From a virus, in IMG/VR virus record IMGVR_UViG_3300042261_000331, positions 1 to 39,388 of that record: 39,388 bases of DNA, one strand, 5' to 3'. Under the pieces are notes generated by a model. It ran no database searches. It was not told the origin of the DNA and saw only the letters and a program-made list of their open reading frames with translations. The position numbers were made by a program, and so were the translations under genes. Shown piece by piece: positions 1-6,265 of the stretch. Within the stretch, counting starts at the first letter, position 1. Every line of letters begins with the position of its first letter.

Positions 1-86
1 AATAATATCTTAGCGTGTAATAATTGAAGTTTACGTTTGTGAGTCATATAGACTCTTTTTATTTGTTTTTTGTTTTGGTATTCCAT
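1..86 (-). CDS. Partial lysozyme-like gene (first 28 codons, cut by contig start)
   Basis: This is the redundant copy of the N-terminus of the gene at 38823-39314. It starts at an ATG at 84-86 preceded by AATTAT and runs off the left end. It has the same basic N-terminus and enters the membrane segment. It is not a separate gene; it exists because the contig ends overlap. Confidence 0.9.
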   Translation of the reverse strand, partial: MEYQNKKQIKRVYMTHKRKLQLLHAKIL

Positions 87-160
87 ATAATTAAAAGTTA
101 ATTTCTTCCTCCAACCATTCTTCTTTAGCTGGAGGTATTAATTTTCTAGCTAGAATTGCT
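1..160. repeat. Left copy of the terminal repeat
   Basis: The first 160 bases match the last 160 (39229-39388) at all but three positions: 127, 153 and 156. The repeat covers the 5' end of the lysozyme-like gene and the 3' end of the gene upstream of it. The contig can therefore be closed into a circle of about 39,228 bp. All three differences fall in the 57-residue gene; two are silent and one is Ile/Val. That looks like natural strain variation, not sequencing error. Confidence 0.95.
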
Positions 161-264
161 TGATGAATTTTACAGTTTTCTTTATCATTACAATGATGAT
201 TTTGATATAACTCATAAAGTTCAACAGCAGGCATTTGATATAATTGTTCGTCTGGTGAACACAT
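91..264 (-). CDS. Small hypothetical protein, 57 aa
   Basis: This ORF begins MCSPDEQLYQMPAVELYELY and ends in an acidic stretch (WLEEEINF). It contains H, H and C residues near its middle (NHHCND, ENCKIH), which could bind a metal, but no family is recognised. It is the first gene after the strong leftward promoter at 399-427 and lies 4 bases upstream of the lysozyme-like gene, so the two are probably co-transcribed. Its C-terminal part is repeated at the right end with one conservative and two silent changes, which supports real coding. Confidence 0.75.
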   Translation of the reverse strand: MCSPDEQLYQMPAVELYELYQNHHCNDKENCKIHQAILARKLIPPAKEEWLEEEINF

Positions 265-392
265 ATTATTTTAGTTAACACCGACTGGCTAAGGGTGAGA
301 GATAACATCAAGTCCATGCAAAACTTCTGTCATTCCCACCCTTGCCGTGTGGTGTGATGAGTTAGCGATATAAATCGTTCCCTAACTCTGAT
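265..392 (-). promoter_or_regulatory. Structured 5' leader of the leftward lysis-side transcript
   Basis: About 130 bases separate the promoter at 399-427 from the ATG at 264. The leader can form a 7-bp stem (359-365 with 382-388) and a second 7-bp stem (291-297 with 337-343) around a long internal region. CACC/GGTG pairing near 279-297 would compete with the second stem. It contains GCATGGACTTG, a motif also seen (GCATGGCTTG) in the leader at 33549-33681. No known riboswitch was recognised. Confidence 0.5.
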
Positions 393-398
393 GAATGT

Positions 399-427
399 AT
401 TATAACACAAGCTAGCTTGTTTGTCAA
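399..427 (-). promoter_or_regulatory. Perfect sigma70 promoter (leftward) with palindromic spacer
   Basis: On the minus strand this reads TTGACA, a 17-base spacer and TATAAT, matching consensus at both hexamers. The spacer holds a perfect 14-bp palindrome (acaagctagcttgt, 407-420), a good candidate operator. A DnaA-box-like TGTGGATAA (445-453) lies upstream. It would drive the 57-aa gene and the lysozyme-like gene across the contig junction. Confidence 0.85.
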
Positions 428-444
428 TAGATTAAAAATAAGGC

Positions 445-453
445 TGTGGATAA
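445..453 (+). promoter_or_regulatory. DnaA-box-like site TGTGGATAA
   Basis: This is the reverse complement of the DnaA box TTATCCACA. It sits between divergent promoters, with 17 bases between it and the -35 of the leftward promoter and 3 bases before the -35 of the rightward one. The same 9-mer recurs at 871-879, 1275-1283 (inside a gene) and 33728-33736. Confidence 0.5.
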
Positions 454-456
454 CTA

Positions 457-485
457 TTGACAAATGTTAAGAGGTATGATAAACT
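457..485 (+). promoter_or_regulatory. Sigma70 promoter for the HNH gene
   Basis: TTGACA (457-462), 17 bases, TAAACT (480-485). The -35 is perfect and the -10 matches 4 of 6. A TATGAT at 475-480 is a better -10 but is only 12 bases from the -35. The first downstream ATG is at 517, giving a short leader. Confidence 0.6.
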
Positions 486-516
486 TTATTAGAAAATGTA
501 ATATTAAAATTATTTT

Positions 517-861
517 ATGAATAAACAAATTAGATTAGAAAAAATAATAAATATGAGAAGAAAAGGTATGAGTTATGGTACTATTGGCAATTTTTTTAGT
601 ATATCAAGACAAAGAGTTTTTCAAATAGAGAAAAACTACAAACCATTAAAAGAAAAAACAAGAGAATTTATTTTTAATAGAGATGAAAATCAATGCCAAT
701 GGGGAGAAGTATGTAAAAATAAGGAAATTAATAAATTAGAAATCCATCATATTGATGGAAATCCAAATAATAATGCACCTAATAATTTAATTCTTTTGTG
801 TAGACAATGTCATAGACACTTTCATTTTGTAATAAAAAATATTGAAATATGTGATGGTTAA
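517..861 (+). CDS. HNH endonuclease with N-terminal helix-turn-helix
   Basis: The 114-residue protein has an N-terminal helix-turn-helix (about 8-40, GMSYGTIGNFFSISRQRVFQ) that would bind DNA. An HNH nuclease domain follows: Cys60/Cys66, the LEIHHIDGN catalytic segment (His77, His78), Asn89/90 and the CRQCH zinc knuckle (Cys95, Cys98). HNH proteins cut DNA using one divalent metal and often act as homing nucleases or packaging helpers. It is a single gene behind its own promoter, transcribed away from the leftward genes. Being free-standing beside early control DNA, it is probably a selfish homing-type nuclease; a packaging role is less likely because it is separated from the terminase. Confidence 0.85.
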   Translation: MNKQIRLEKIINMRRKGMSYGTIGNFFSISRQRVFQIEKNYKPLKEKTREFIFNRDENQCQWGEVCKNKEINKLEIHHIDGNPNNNAPNNLILLCRQCHRHFHFVIKNIEICDG

Positions 862-870
862 GTTGTATTA

Positions 871-879
871 TGTGGATAA
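871..879 (+). promoter_or_regulatory. DnaA-box-like site TGTGGATAA
   Basis: Perfect DnaA-box complement in the gap after the HNH gene, about 50 bases upstream of the -35 at 929. Confidence 0.45.
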
Positions 880-928
880 GTTTTGTAATAGTAAGTATCT
901 TGGCTTAGTGTAGCTAAATAATTAAGGT

Positions 929-957
929 TTGACAAGTATAAAAATAAGGTATATACT
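929..957 (+). promoter_or_regulatory. Near-perfect sigma70 promoter for the structured RNA
   Basis: TTGACA (929-934), 17-base spacer, TATACT (952-957). It is one of the strongest promoters in the window and the first rightward one before the packaging genes. Transcription should begin near 963-966. Confidence 0.85.
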
Positions 958-1063
958 TGATATGTAGTAGCTTAATAACAGGTTAGAAACTGAACTGACT
1001 CGTACGGCTTTATCGGTTATAATCTGTTATTAGGCGGGATTACTTGCCAGTTTGCTTGTCGCT

Positions 1064-1102
1064 ATGGCTAAAGTCTCAAAAAAGAAAAAGAAAAACTGCT
1101 AG
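1064..1102 (+). CDS. Possible 12-residue leader peptide
   Basis: ATG to TAG encodes MAKVSKKKKKNC. It has no Shine-Dalgarno sequence, but neither do most genes here. Its stop touches the left arm of the terminator, the geometry of an attenuation leader peptide. The lysine run comes from an A-rich stretch and could be chance. Confidence 0.25.
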   Translation: MAKVSKKKKKNC

Positions 1103-1130
1103 TCGGGTCTATTAGAAGCCCGCTTTTTTT
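1101..1130 (+). terminator. Intrinsic terminator abutting the next start codon
   Basis: A CGGG/CCCG hairpin extended by TCT/AGA pairing is followed by seven T. The ATG of the next gene is at 1136, so reading that gene requires read-through or processing. The same arrangement recurs before the terS gene and the replication initiator. Confidence 0.75.
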
Positions 1131-1135
1131 ATTTT

Positions 1136-1363
1136 ATGCTCTGTAAATTTTGTAAAACAATTTACACTAGAAGATTAGATGGTTATTGCCTAAAATGTGC
1201 TGAGAATAAAAATAAAAGCCTAAATAACGAAAGAGTAGACTTTATTGGTAATTGGAGTGCTAAGAGATTGAGTATGTGGATAAACGAAAACTTAGAATAT
1301 TGTAATAAACTAAGATTTCAAACAAAACTAAAACTATCATTATTAGGTAGCAAACAAGCATAG
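1136..1363 (+). CDS. Small zinc-ribbon protein, 75 aa
   Basis: The N-terminus has two CxxC pairs (Cys3/Cys6 and Cys18/Cys21), a typical small zinc ribbon. A helical basic region follows (RLSMWINENLEYCNKLRF). No specific family is recognised. The start lies only 5 bases after a terminator T-run. A TGTGGATAA site occurs inside the gene at 1275-1283. Zinc-ribbon mini-proteins like this are common in phage early regions and may bind nucleic acid or a host protein. Confidence 0.65.
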   Translation: MLCKFCKTIYTRRLDGYCLKCAENKNKSLNNERVDFIGNWSAKRLSMWINENLEYCNKLRFQTKLKLSLLGSKQA

Positions 1364-1379
1364 ACTATTTAGTCTGTGG

Positions 1380-1412
1380 AGGCGGCATCTGCTACATCCT
1401 TTTCTGCCGCCT
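1380..1412 (+). other. GC-rich hairpin before the next gene
   Basis: A perfect 8-bp stem (aggcggca 1380-1387, tgccgcct 1405-1412) encloses a 17-base loop, after a smaller agact/agtct hairpin at 1362-1375. No T-run follows, so it is more likely an mRNA processing or stability element than a terminator. The next ATG is at 1422. Confidence 0.55.
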
Positions 1413-1421
1413 AATGATGAT

Positions 1422-1592
1422 ATGAAGAAGATAGAAGTAATAGTTAAAAAAAACCAAGACCCATTTACAATAGCTTTGAATTACTTAAATTGTCCTGAAT
1501 GTGGTGCTAAAATGGATAAAGAATGGTCTTGCAAGAAATGTAAACTATATATTGTTTTTGTACCTCCAGAGGTAAAGAAATATGAAATGTAA
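1422..1592 (+). CDS. Zinc-ribbon protein, 56 aa
   Basis: This small ORF has two CxxC knuckles (NCPECG at Cys24/Cys27 and SCKKCK at Cys37/Cys40), a classic rubredoxin-like zinc ribbon. The C-terminus is hydrophobic then charged (IVFVPPEVKKYEM). It overlaps the next gene by 11 bases, indicating coupled translation. Function unknown; probably nucleic-acid or protein binding. Confidence 0.65.
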   Translation: MKKIEVIVKKNQDPFTIALNYLNCPECGAKMDKEWSCKKCKLYIVFVPPEVKKYEM

Positions 1593-1752
1593 AAAATGCG
1601 GAGATAATTATAATGATTTTAACTTCGTAGTCTTTGATAAAGATGGTAATTGCCCTAGATGTCAGAGAGGTAGGTTTGATTGGATAAGTATAGGTTTATT
1701 AGTAGTTTTCTTGTTTGGTTTTATTTATTGTATTTATAAATTTATATGGTAA
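1582..1752 (+). CDS. Zinc-ribbon protein with C-terminal membrane helix, 56 aa
   Basis: It begins MKCKKCGDNY and has a second CxxC at Cys24/Cys27 (NCPRCQ), forming a zinc ribbon. One strongly hydrophobic segment of about 18 residues (roughly 36-54) follows. The product would be a tail-anchored inner-membrane protein with a cytoplasmic zinc ribbon. It overlaps both neighbours (11 bases before, 7 after), so the block 1422-2181 is translationally coupled. No family recognised. Confidence 0.65.
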   Translation: MKCKKCGDNYNDFNFVVFDKDGNCPRCQRGRFDWISIGLLVVFLFGFIYCIYKFIW

Positions 1753-1976
1753 AAAACAAAAAGATTTCACCACCACAAGAGGAAATTACTGATTTGGAAC
1801 TAACAACTCAATCAGAAGTTAGTCAAGAAGATAAGAAAAAACAAGCTGATTATGAAAGAAGACATAGTGTCTTTATGAAAGAATTTCAAAAACTAGAAAA
1901 AAAACATAAAATTAAATTATTGCAGATTCCTGCAAAGTTAATCTATTATGATACAAAGTATGAAGAAAATAACTAA
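1746..1976 (+). CDS. Hypothetical protein, 76 aa
   Basis: A highly charged protein: residues 10-35 are acidic and Gln-rich, 35-60 are basic and likely helical (YERRHSVFMKEFQKLEKKHK), and the end is IKLLQIPAKLIYYDTKYEENN. It has no Cys and no membrane segment. The start overlaps the previous stop (ATGGTAA) and the next gene begins inside its last codons. Family not recognised. Confidence 0.6.
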   Translation: MVKNKKISPPQEEITDLELTTQSEVSQEDKKKQADYERRHSVFMKEFQKLEKKHKIKLLQIPAKLIYYDTKYEENN

Positions 1977-2181
1977 AAAAGTTAGTCAAGTTAAACCAAA
2001 ATTGGTTAAGATTAAAGAAAAAGAATTAGAAACTGGAGTAAAGGAAGTATTATTAGGAGTTGTAGAAACAACAACTTTTAAAGTTGGTGATGTTTTAATT
2101 GATAAGTCAAGTGGTAAAAGATTACATTATCATAATCAATCAGTAGTTGACTCACAACCTGAAAGATTTATTAAAGTTTAA
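1960..2181 (+). CDS. Hypothetical protein, 73 aa
   Basis: A Lys-rich N-terminus is followed by beta-type alternation (TTTFKVGDVLIDKSSGKRLHY). An in-frame ATG lies 12 bases earlier (1948), but 1960 reduces the overlap with the previous gene and gives the basic MKKITKK start. No family assigned. Confidence 0.55.
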   Translation: MKKITKKVSQVKPKLVKIKEKELETGVKEVLLGVVETTTFKVGDVLIDKSSGKRLHYHNQSVVDSQPERFIKV

Positions 2182-2185
2182 ATAT

Positions 2186-2356
2186 ATGTCTCTAGGTTCA
2201 AATGTTTCAAAAAATATTTCTGAATTATACGCAGATAATAAAAAAACTGGTAAAGCAAAAGGAGCTAATGGAACTCCTAGAGGTAGAAAACAAATAATTG
2301 CTATTGCTTTTTCAGCCGCAGATAAAAGTAAAAAGAAATATAAACGAGAGATGTAA
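2186..2356 (+). CDS. Small basic hypothetical protein, 56 aa
   Basis: The product (MSLGSNVSKNISELYADNKK...) is rich in Lys, Gly and Ser and ends KKKYKREM. Short proteins with an NISELYADN...GTPRGRKQIIAIAFSAA pattern occur in phages, usually near packaging or head genes; their function is unknown. An upstream ATG (2147) is possible, but this one has the usual TAAATATG context. Confidence 0.6.
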   Translation: MSLGSNVSKNISELYADNKKTGKAKGANGTPRGRKQIIAIAFSAADKSKKKYKREM

Positions 2357-2366
2357 TTAATTTAAT

Positions 2367-2475
2367 GAATCACCATAACACTTCGGTAGCAACAAGCTTG
2401 GCTTCTGATGTGGGACTTGGTGATTCTCTTCCCATATTGGAAACAAGACTGTGCTACTGAAGGCACAGTTTTTAT
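2367..2475 (+). promoter_or_regulatory. Structured leader with competing helices upstream of terS
   Basis: An 8-bp closing helix (gaatcacc 2367-2374, ggtgattc 2419-2426) frames the element. cttcggtagca (2381-2391) can pair with tgctactgaag (2452-2462) over 11 positions with one G-U. The latter segment overlaps the loop and 5' arm of the terminator at 2448-2473, so the two folds exclude each other or form a pseudoknot. This is the layout of an attenuator or riboswitch controlling packaging genes. No known class recognised. Confidence 0.6.
2448..2473 (+). terminator. Intrinsic terminator-like hairpin ending 2 bases before the terS ATG
   Basis: A perfect 7-bp stem (actgtgc, gcacagt) with an 8-base loop is followed by five T, two bases and ATG at 2476. 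Either it is a regulated terminator or the hairpin and U-run set up ribosome entry in a genome without Shine-Dalgarno sites. Confidence 0.75.
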
Positions 2476-2904
2476 ATGGAAGAAAAAACTTGGATAGATG
2501 AGATGATAGAAAGACAAGCAACCCCAGAACCTTTAAGAGAGGAAACTACAAAGGAATTTTGTTTAAAATGGAATATTCCTGAAAGTAATTATTATTACCA
2601 CGTTGCAAAAAAAGAAAATCAAAAAAAGATATTAGAATTATCGCTAGGATTAGCCAAAAAATATACAGCAGATATATTAGAGAATCTTGGAGTAAGAGCA
2701 AAGAGTGATAATAAAGCGGCAGAACTGTTTATGGACTATGTATTACAACTCTCAAAGAATGTAGATATAAAGACAAATGGTGAATCAATAGCAGGTTTAA
2801 CTGCAAAACAGATAGCCTCACTAGAAGAATTACTCTATGATAAACAAAGCAGTAATGGACAAAATAATAACGGGTACAGTAGCGGAGAGGACTTATCTGT
2901 GTGA
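2476..2904 (+). CDS. terS: Terminase small subunit (phBC6A51-like)
   Basis: The 142-residue protein has an N-terminal helix-turn-helix region (about 20-45, TTKEFCLKWNIPESNYYYHV), a central helical part and a Ser/Asn/Gly-rich tail. Small terminases bind the pac or cos site, form rings and hand DNA to the large subunit. The assignment rests on the HTH, the length, and its position directly before and overlapping (68 bases) the large terminase. It is preceded by the structured leader described above. The family name is from recall of similar proteins; the role is fairly safe. Confidence 0.75.
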   Translation: MEEKTWIDEMIERQATPEPLREETTKEFCLKWNIPESNYYYHVAKKENQKKILELSLGLAKKYTADILENLGVRAKSDNKAAELFMDYVLQLSKNVDIKTNGESIAGLTAKQIASLEELLYDKQSSNGQNNNGYSSGEDLSV

Positions 2905-4315
2905 AAGAGAGTTCAAATACTTCTTTGTTTACTACGCTGTTGATTACATAAAGTATAGATTTGCTCCTTTCCACTTTGAGATGTTCCAAGACTTAAATGA
3001 TTTGATGACAGATAAGTACAGAGAGTTATTATGGTTAATGTTTCGTGAGAGTTCAAAGACAAGTTTAGCTAAGATTTTTCTATTATGGCTAATAACCTAT
3101 AAGAAACGAAAGTATATTAACGTAGATAGTTTTGATAAAGAAAACTCTGAAAGAATATTGTTTGATGTAGTAGTTGAAATGCAAACTAATCCTAGATATA
3201 AAGCAGACTTTGGTGAAATGTATAATGCTAAGAGGAATGCTGATGAGGTAACTCAAAAGAGAGTATCTAACTTTATAACAAATAATGGAGTTCGTGTAGA
3301 AGCCCATAGTACACAAGAATCAGTTAGAGGTCGTATTCACGGGCATCAAAGACCAGATTTTCTTTTACTAGACGATTTTGAAACTAATAAGACAAAAGAT
3401 TCTAAAGCCTACACAGAACAGGTTATCAAGCATATAGATGAATTTAAGACAGGTTTAGATGGTAGTGCTAAGATAATTTATTTAGGCAACTACATTACAG
3501 AATATGGTTCAATTCAAACTTTGATTGATAGAGCAAAGATAGATAAAAAGTTGTTAGTTAGAAGTGTTCCTGTTGAAAAAGGTGGTAAACCTACTTGGGG
3601 TGATAAATATGTAATGACCGATGAGGAAGCCAAGGGGACTAACAAAATAAGCCTTGAGGATAAGAAAAGGCAATTTGGTTCACTAGTCTATTCTGCTGAA
3701 ATGCTTAACCAGCCTATAGATGAAAGTTCACAAGAGTTTTTTAAAAAGAATTTCAAATATAAAACACAAGAAGAAGTAAATAAGATGAGAACAAGGAAGT
3801 TTGCTACGATAGACTCTGCTCTTACTAAGAACGCTGAGAGTGATTTCACAGGTATTACCAAGAACTATGTATCGCAGACAAATGATTGGCATTTAGACGC
3901 TAGACGCTATAAAATAAATAGTAAAGAACTTATAAATTTGATATTCCAAATGCACGATGAAGGATTTGAAAAGATTGGCATTGAAGAGGGTGCGTTTACT
4001 CAAGCAGTTGAGCCTTTTTTCCAAGATGAATGTAGAATTAGAAATAAATATCCTTATATAATCAAACTAAAACATGGTGGGATAATGAAAGAAACTCGTA
4101 TTAGAGGTTTAATTCCTAGATATGAAGCAGGACAAATTTATCATATTACAGGTACTTGCCAAGAGCTAGAAGAAGAATTATTGAAGTTCCCTAAAGGATT
4201 ACACGATGACGTAGCTGATAGTTGCCAGTATCAAAATAAAATAGCTGAACCTCCAAAACAACAAACTATATATAAACAGAAACCTATGGAATCAATCTTT
4301 GATATTGGTTCATAA
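2837..4315 (+). CDS. terL: Terminase large subunit
   Basis: The 492-residue packaging motor has an N-terminal ATPase with a divergent Walker A (FRESSKTSL, about 69-77) and a Walker B PDFLLLDDFE (about 173-182). The C-terminal RNase H-like nuclease shows its acidic residues at ATIDSA (Asp326), GIEEGAF (Glu383/384) and LHDDVADS (Asp457/458). It pumps DNA into the procapsid through the portal and cuts the concatemer. A second ATG at 2855 would shorten the overlap with terS; I keep 2837, but either is possible. All key residues are present, so it should be active. Confidence 0.9.
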   Translation: MINKAVMDKIITGTVAERTYLCEREFKYFFVYYAVDYIKYRFAPFHFEMFQDLNDLMTDKYRELLWLMFRESSKTSLAKIFLLWLITYKKRKYINVDSFDKENSERILFDVVVEMQTNPRYKADFGEMYNAKRNADEVTQKRVSNFITNNGVRVEAHSTQESVRGRIHGHQRPDFLLLDDFETNKTKDSKAYTEQVIKHIDEFKTGLDGSAKIIYLGNYITEYGSIQTLIDRAKIDKKLLVRSVPVEKGGKPTWGDKYVMTDEEAKGTNKISLEDKKRQFGSLVYSAEMLNQPIDESSQEFFKKNFKYKTQEEVNKMRTRKFATIDSALTKNAESDFTGITKNYVSQTNDWHLDARRYKINSKELINLIFQMHDEGFEKIGIEEGAFTQAVEPFFQDECRIRNKYPYIIKLKHGGIMKETRIRGLIPRYEAGQIYHITGTCQELEEELLKFPKGLHDDVADSCQYQNKIAEPPKQQTIYKQKPMESIFDIGS

Positions 4316-4318
4316 AAT

Positions 4319-6262
4319 ATGATTGAAGATTTAATATTACAACAAGCCTTAAAAGAATATAATATTGCACTTAGATATCGTTCACAACGTATATCTTCTT
4401 GGCATAAGAACGAAGACCTTTATTTACAACGTAAGAAGAAAGAGATTCAAGGTAGGCATAACATCCTTTTAGGAGAAATGCAAGGTTTTATTGATACATT
4501 GCTTTCTAAGATTGATGATGCACCAATGATTAAGTTTACCCCTACAGATGAAGCTGATACACGTAAAGCAGAGAAAGTTAGTAAGGCTTGGGAGAAGGAT
4601 AGTTCTATTACACAAGGAGACTGGGCTTATAAGGACTTGCTTGGAAAGAAACAGTGTGGTTTATATGGACGTACAGGCTATAAATATTTTGCCGAGTCTG
4701 ACCCAAAATATTCGTCTAATCTTTGTTTGGTTGATGTTTATGACTTATTAGTTGACCCGTTAGCTGGTGGAGAGGATATTGAGAAAGGCAAATTTTGTGG
4801 ACACGACAATATTTTTAAATCAATTTACGAATTAGAAAATAGTTCTCTTTATGACGCTAGACAGGTAGTTCTTGCTAAACTAGGACTTTCAAGAGAACAG
4901 ATTGAAAAGAATGATAATGAACTTAACGAAAAAAGAAACAGAGCTTCGGTACTTGGACTTACACCTGATAAATATCAAAGTGAAGAAACTTTAAAACTTT
5001 GTGAATGGTATACAACTTACAAAGGAACTCGTTATTTAGTTACTTTTGACCATCGTTCAAAACAATGGTTAAGAGTCGAGAAGCTAAAAGAGATTTTTAC
5101 CACACCTGAGTATGCTAATGGAGACCCACTTTATCCTCTTGATAGTTGGGCTACTAATCCTGATATGTTTGAATTTTGGACTCCATCACCAGCTGACCAA
5201 GTTAGAGAGACTATTGAAGCTAAATCTCTGCTCATTTCTCAAGCCTTTGATAACAGAATGTATAACAACTTTGGGATGAAAGCTTATGATATAAACGCTT
5301 TCCCTAATCCTGCACTACTTGAGCCACGTTGGGGTGGATTAGTACCCTTTAATTCAAGGGAGAATAATAAGAGTATCCAAGACAATATTTATGAATTCCG
5401 TTATCCTGCTTTAGGAGATACACAAGTTCTTTATAACATTTTAGATACTGAGAAAAGCAAAAACTCTGGTATCACACCAGCTACTCAAGGCTTAGCTGAA
5501 AATGACAAAAAAGTTGGAGTTATGGAAGGTGAATTGGCTATGGCAGCAGACCGTATGGGGCTGTTTAATAAGTCCTATGGGCGTTTCTGGGTAAAGATGG
5601 GTAAAAGGTATTTAAACGGTTTGAAAGAGCATTTAAACGAGGAAATGGCTGTTAAAATGATAGGAGAAAAAGGAGTTACTTGGGATAAATTAGTTAAAAG
5701 CGATTTAAATACAGACTTTGATATTGAGATTATTGGTGCTAATGCTGAACTTTCTGCTGATGCTCGTTTAACAAAACAAAAACTTACTGTTTTACAGTCT
5801 AATATTCAGAATCCTAACTTTAATCCAAAAGCTTTAAATAGAAAGATACTAGAGATAGCTGGATTTGAGAGTCCAGAGATTAATGACTTATTAGATACAC
5901 AAAACTTTGCTAATAAGGAAGTAGCCCTACAAGCGGCAGAAGAAAATGAAAAAATGTTGAAGAAAGTAATAGAACCTAATCGCAACGCTGACACAGGTCA
6001 TATACGTAAGCATTTAGATTTTATTCGTTCAAATAATTTAAAGCCAGAAGTACATCAGAGAATTATTAACCACATGAAGTTAGAAGTGCCTATTGCTAGG
6101 CAGAATATGGTTGAAAATCTTATGTATACTAAAGCTAGCATGGGTGCTTTGCCAGAAATTGGACAATCTGAATTAGGTAAATCACCAGAGATGGGACAAG
6201 AAATGATGAATAAATTACCTGAAGAAAATTTACAGCCACAATCATTAGTAGGTAATGTGTAA
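4319..6262 (+). CDS. Portal protein
   Basis: The 647-residue protein directly follows the large terminase, and its size and sequence style match podovirus portals. It has a helical charged N-terminus, DVYDLLVDPLAGGEDIEKG (about 140-158, a conserved portal strand-turn), and a long C-terminal helical part ending in Gln/Met/Pro-rich sequence. The portal forms the dodecameric ring at one capsid vertex, docks terminase and later carries the neck. The stop is followed by AAAT and the next ATG, typical of this operon. No truncation seen. Confidence 0.85.
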   Translation: MIEDLILQQALKEYNIALRYRSQRISSWHKNEDLYLQRKKKEIQGRHNILLGEMQGFIDTLLSKIDDAPMIKFTPTDEADTRKAEKVSKAWEKDSSITQGDWAYKDLLGKKQCGLYGRTGYKYFAESDPKYSSNLCLVDVYDLLVDPLAGGEDIEKGKFCGHDNIFKSIYELENSSLYDARQVVLAKLGLSREQIEKNDNELNEKRNRASVLGLTPDKYQSEETLKLCEWYTTYKGTRYLVTFDHRSKQWLRVEKLKEIFTTPEYANGDPLYPLDSWATNPDMFEFWTPSPADQVRETIEAKSLLISQAFDNRMYNNFGMKAYDINAFPNPALLEPRWGGLVPFNSRENNKSIQDNIYEFRYPALGDTQVLYNILDTEKSKNSGITPATQGLAENDKKVGVMEGELAMAADRMGLFNKSYGRFWVKMGKRYLNGLKEHLNEEMAVKMIGEKGVTWDKLVKSDLNTDFDIEIIGANAELSADARLTKQKLTVLQSNIQNPNFNPKALNRKILEIAGFESPEINDLLDTQNFANKEVALQAAEENEKMLKKVIEPNRNADTGHIRKHLDFIRSNNLKPEVHQRIINHMKLEVPIARQNMVENLMYTKASMGALPEIGQSELGKSPEMGQEMMNKLPEENLQPQSLVGNV

Positions 6263-6265
6263 AAT

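Larger units (their letters stand above)
964..1130 (+). ncRNA. Structured RNA between a strong promoter and a terminator
   Basis: The predicted transcript has a perfect 9-bp closing helix (taataacag 973-981 with ctgttatta 1024-1032). An inner aactga/tcggtt stem using one G-U pair and a short ggc/gcc hairpin near 1033-1048 follow. An intrinsic terminator ends it. A 12-residue reading frame (MAKVSKKKKKNC, 1064-1102) in the 3' half stops at the foot of the terminator. No known family (tmRNA, 6S, tRNA) fits. It may be a stand-alone ncRNA, an attenuator leader for the gene at 1136, or an RNA acting in packaging or antitermination. Confidence 0.6.

Noticed and set aside
964-1130. tmRNA or 6S RNA
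   Set aside because: No tRNA-like ends, no CCA and no long symmetrical bubble; only the promoter and terminator are typical.
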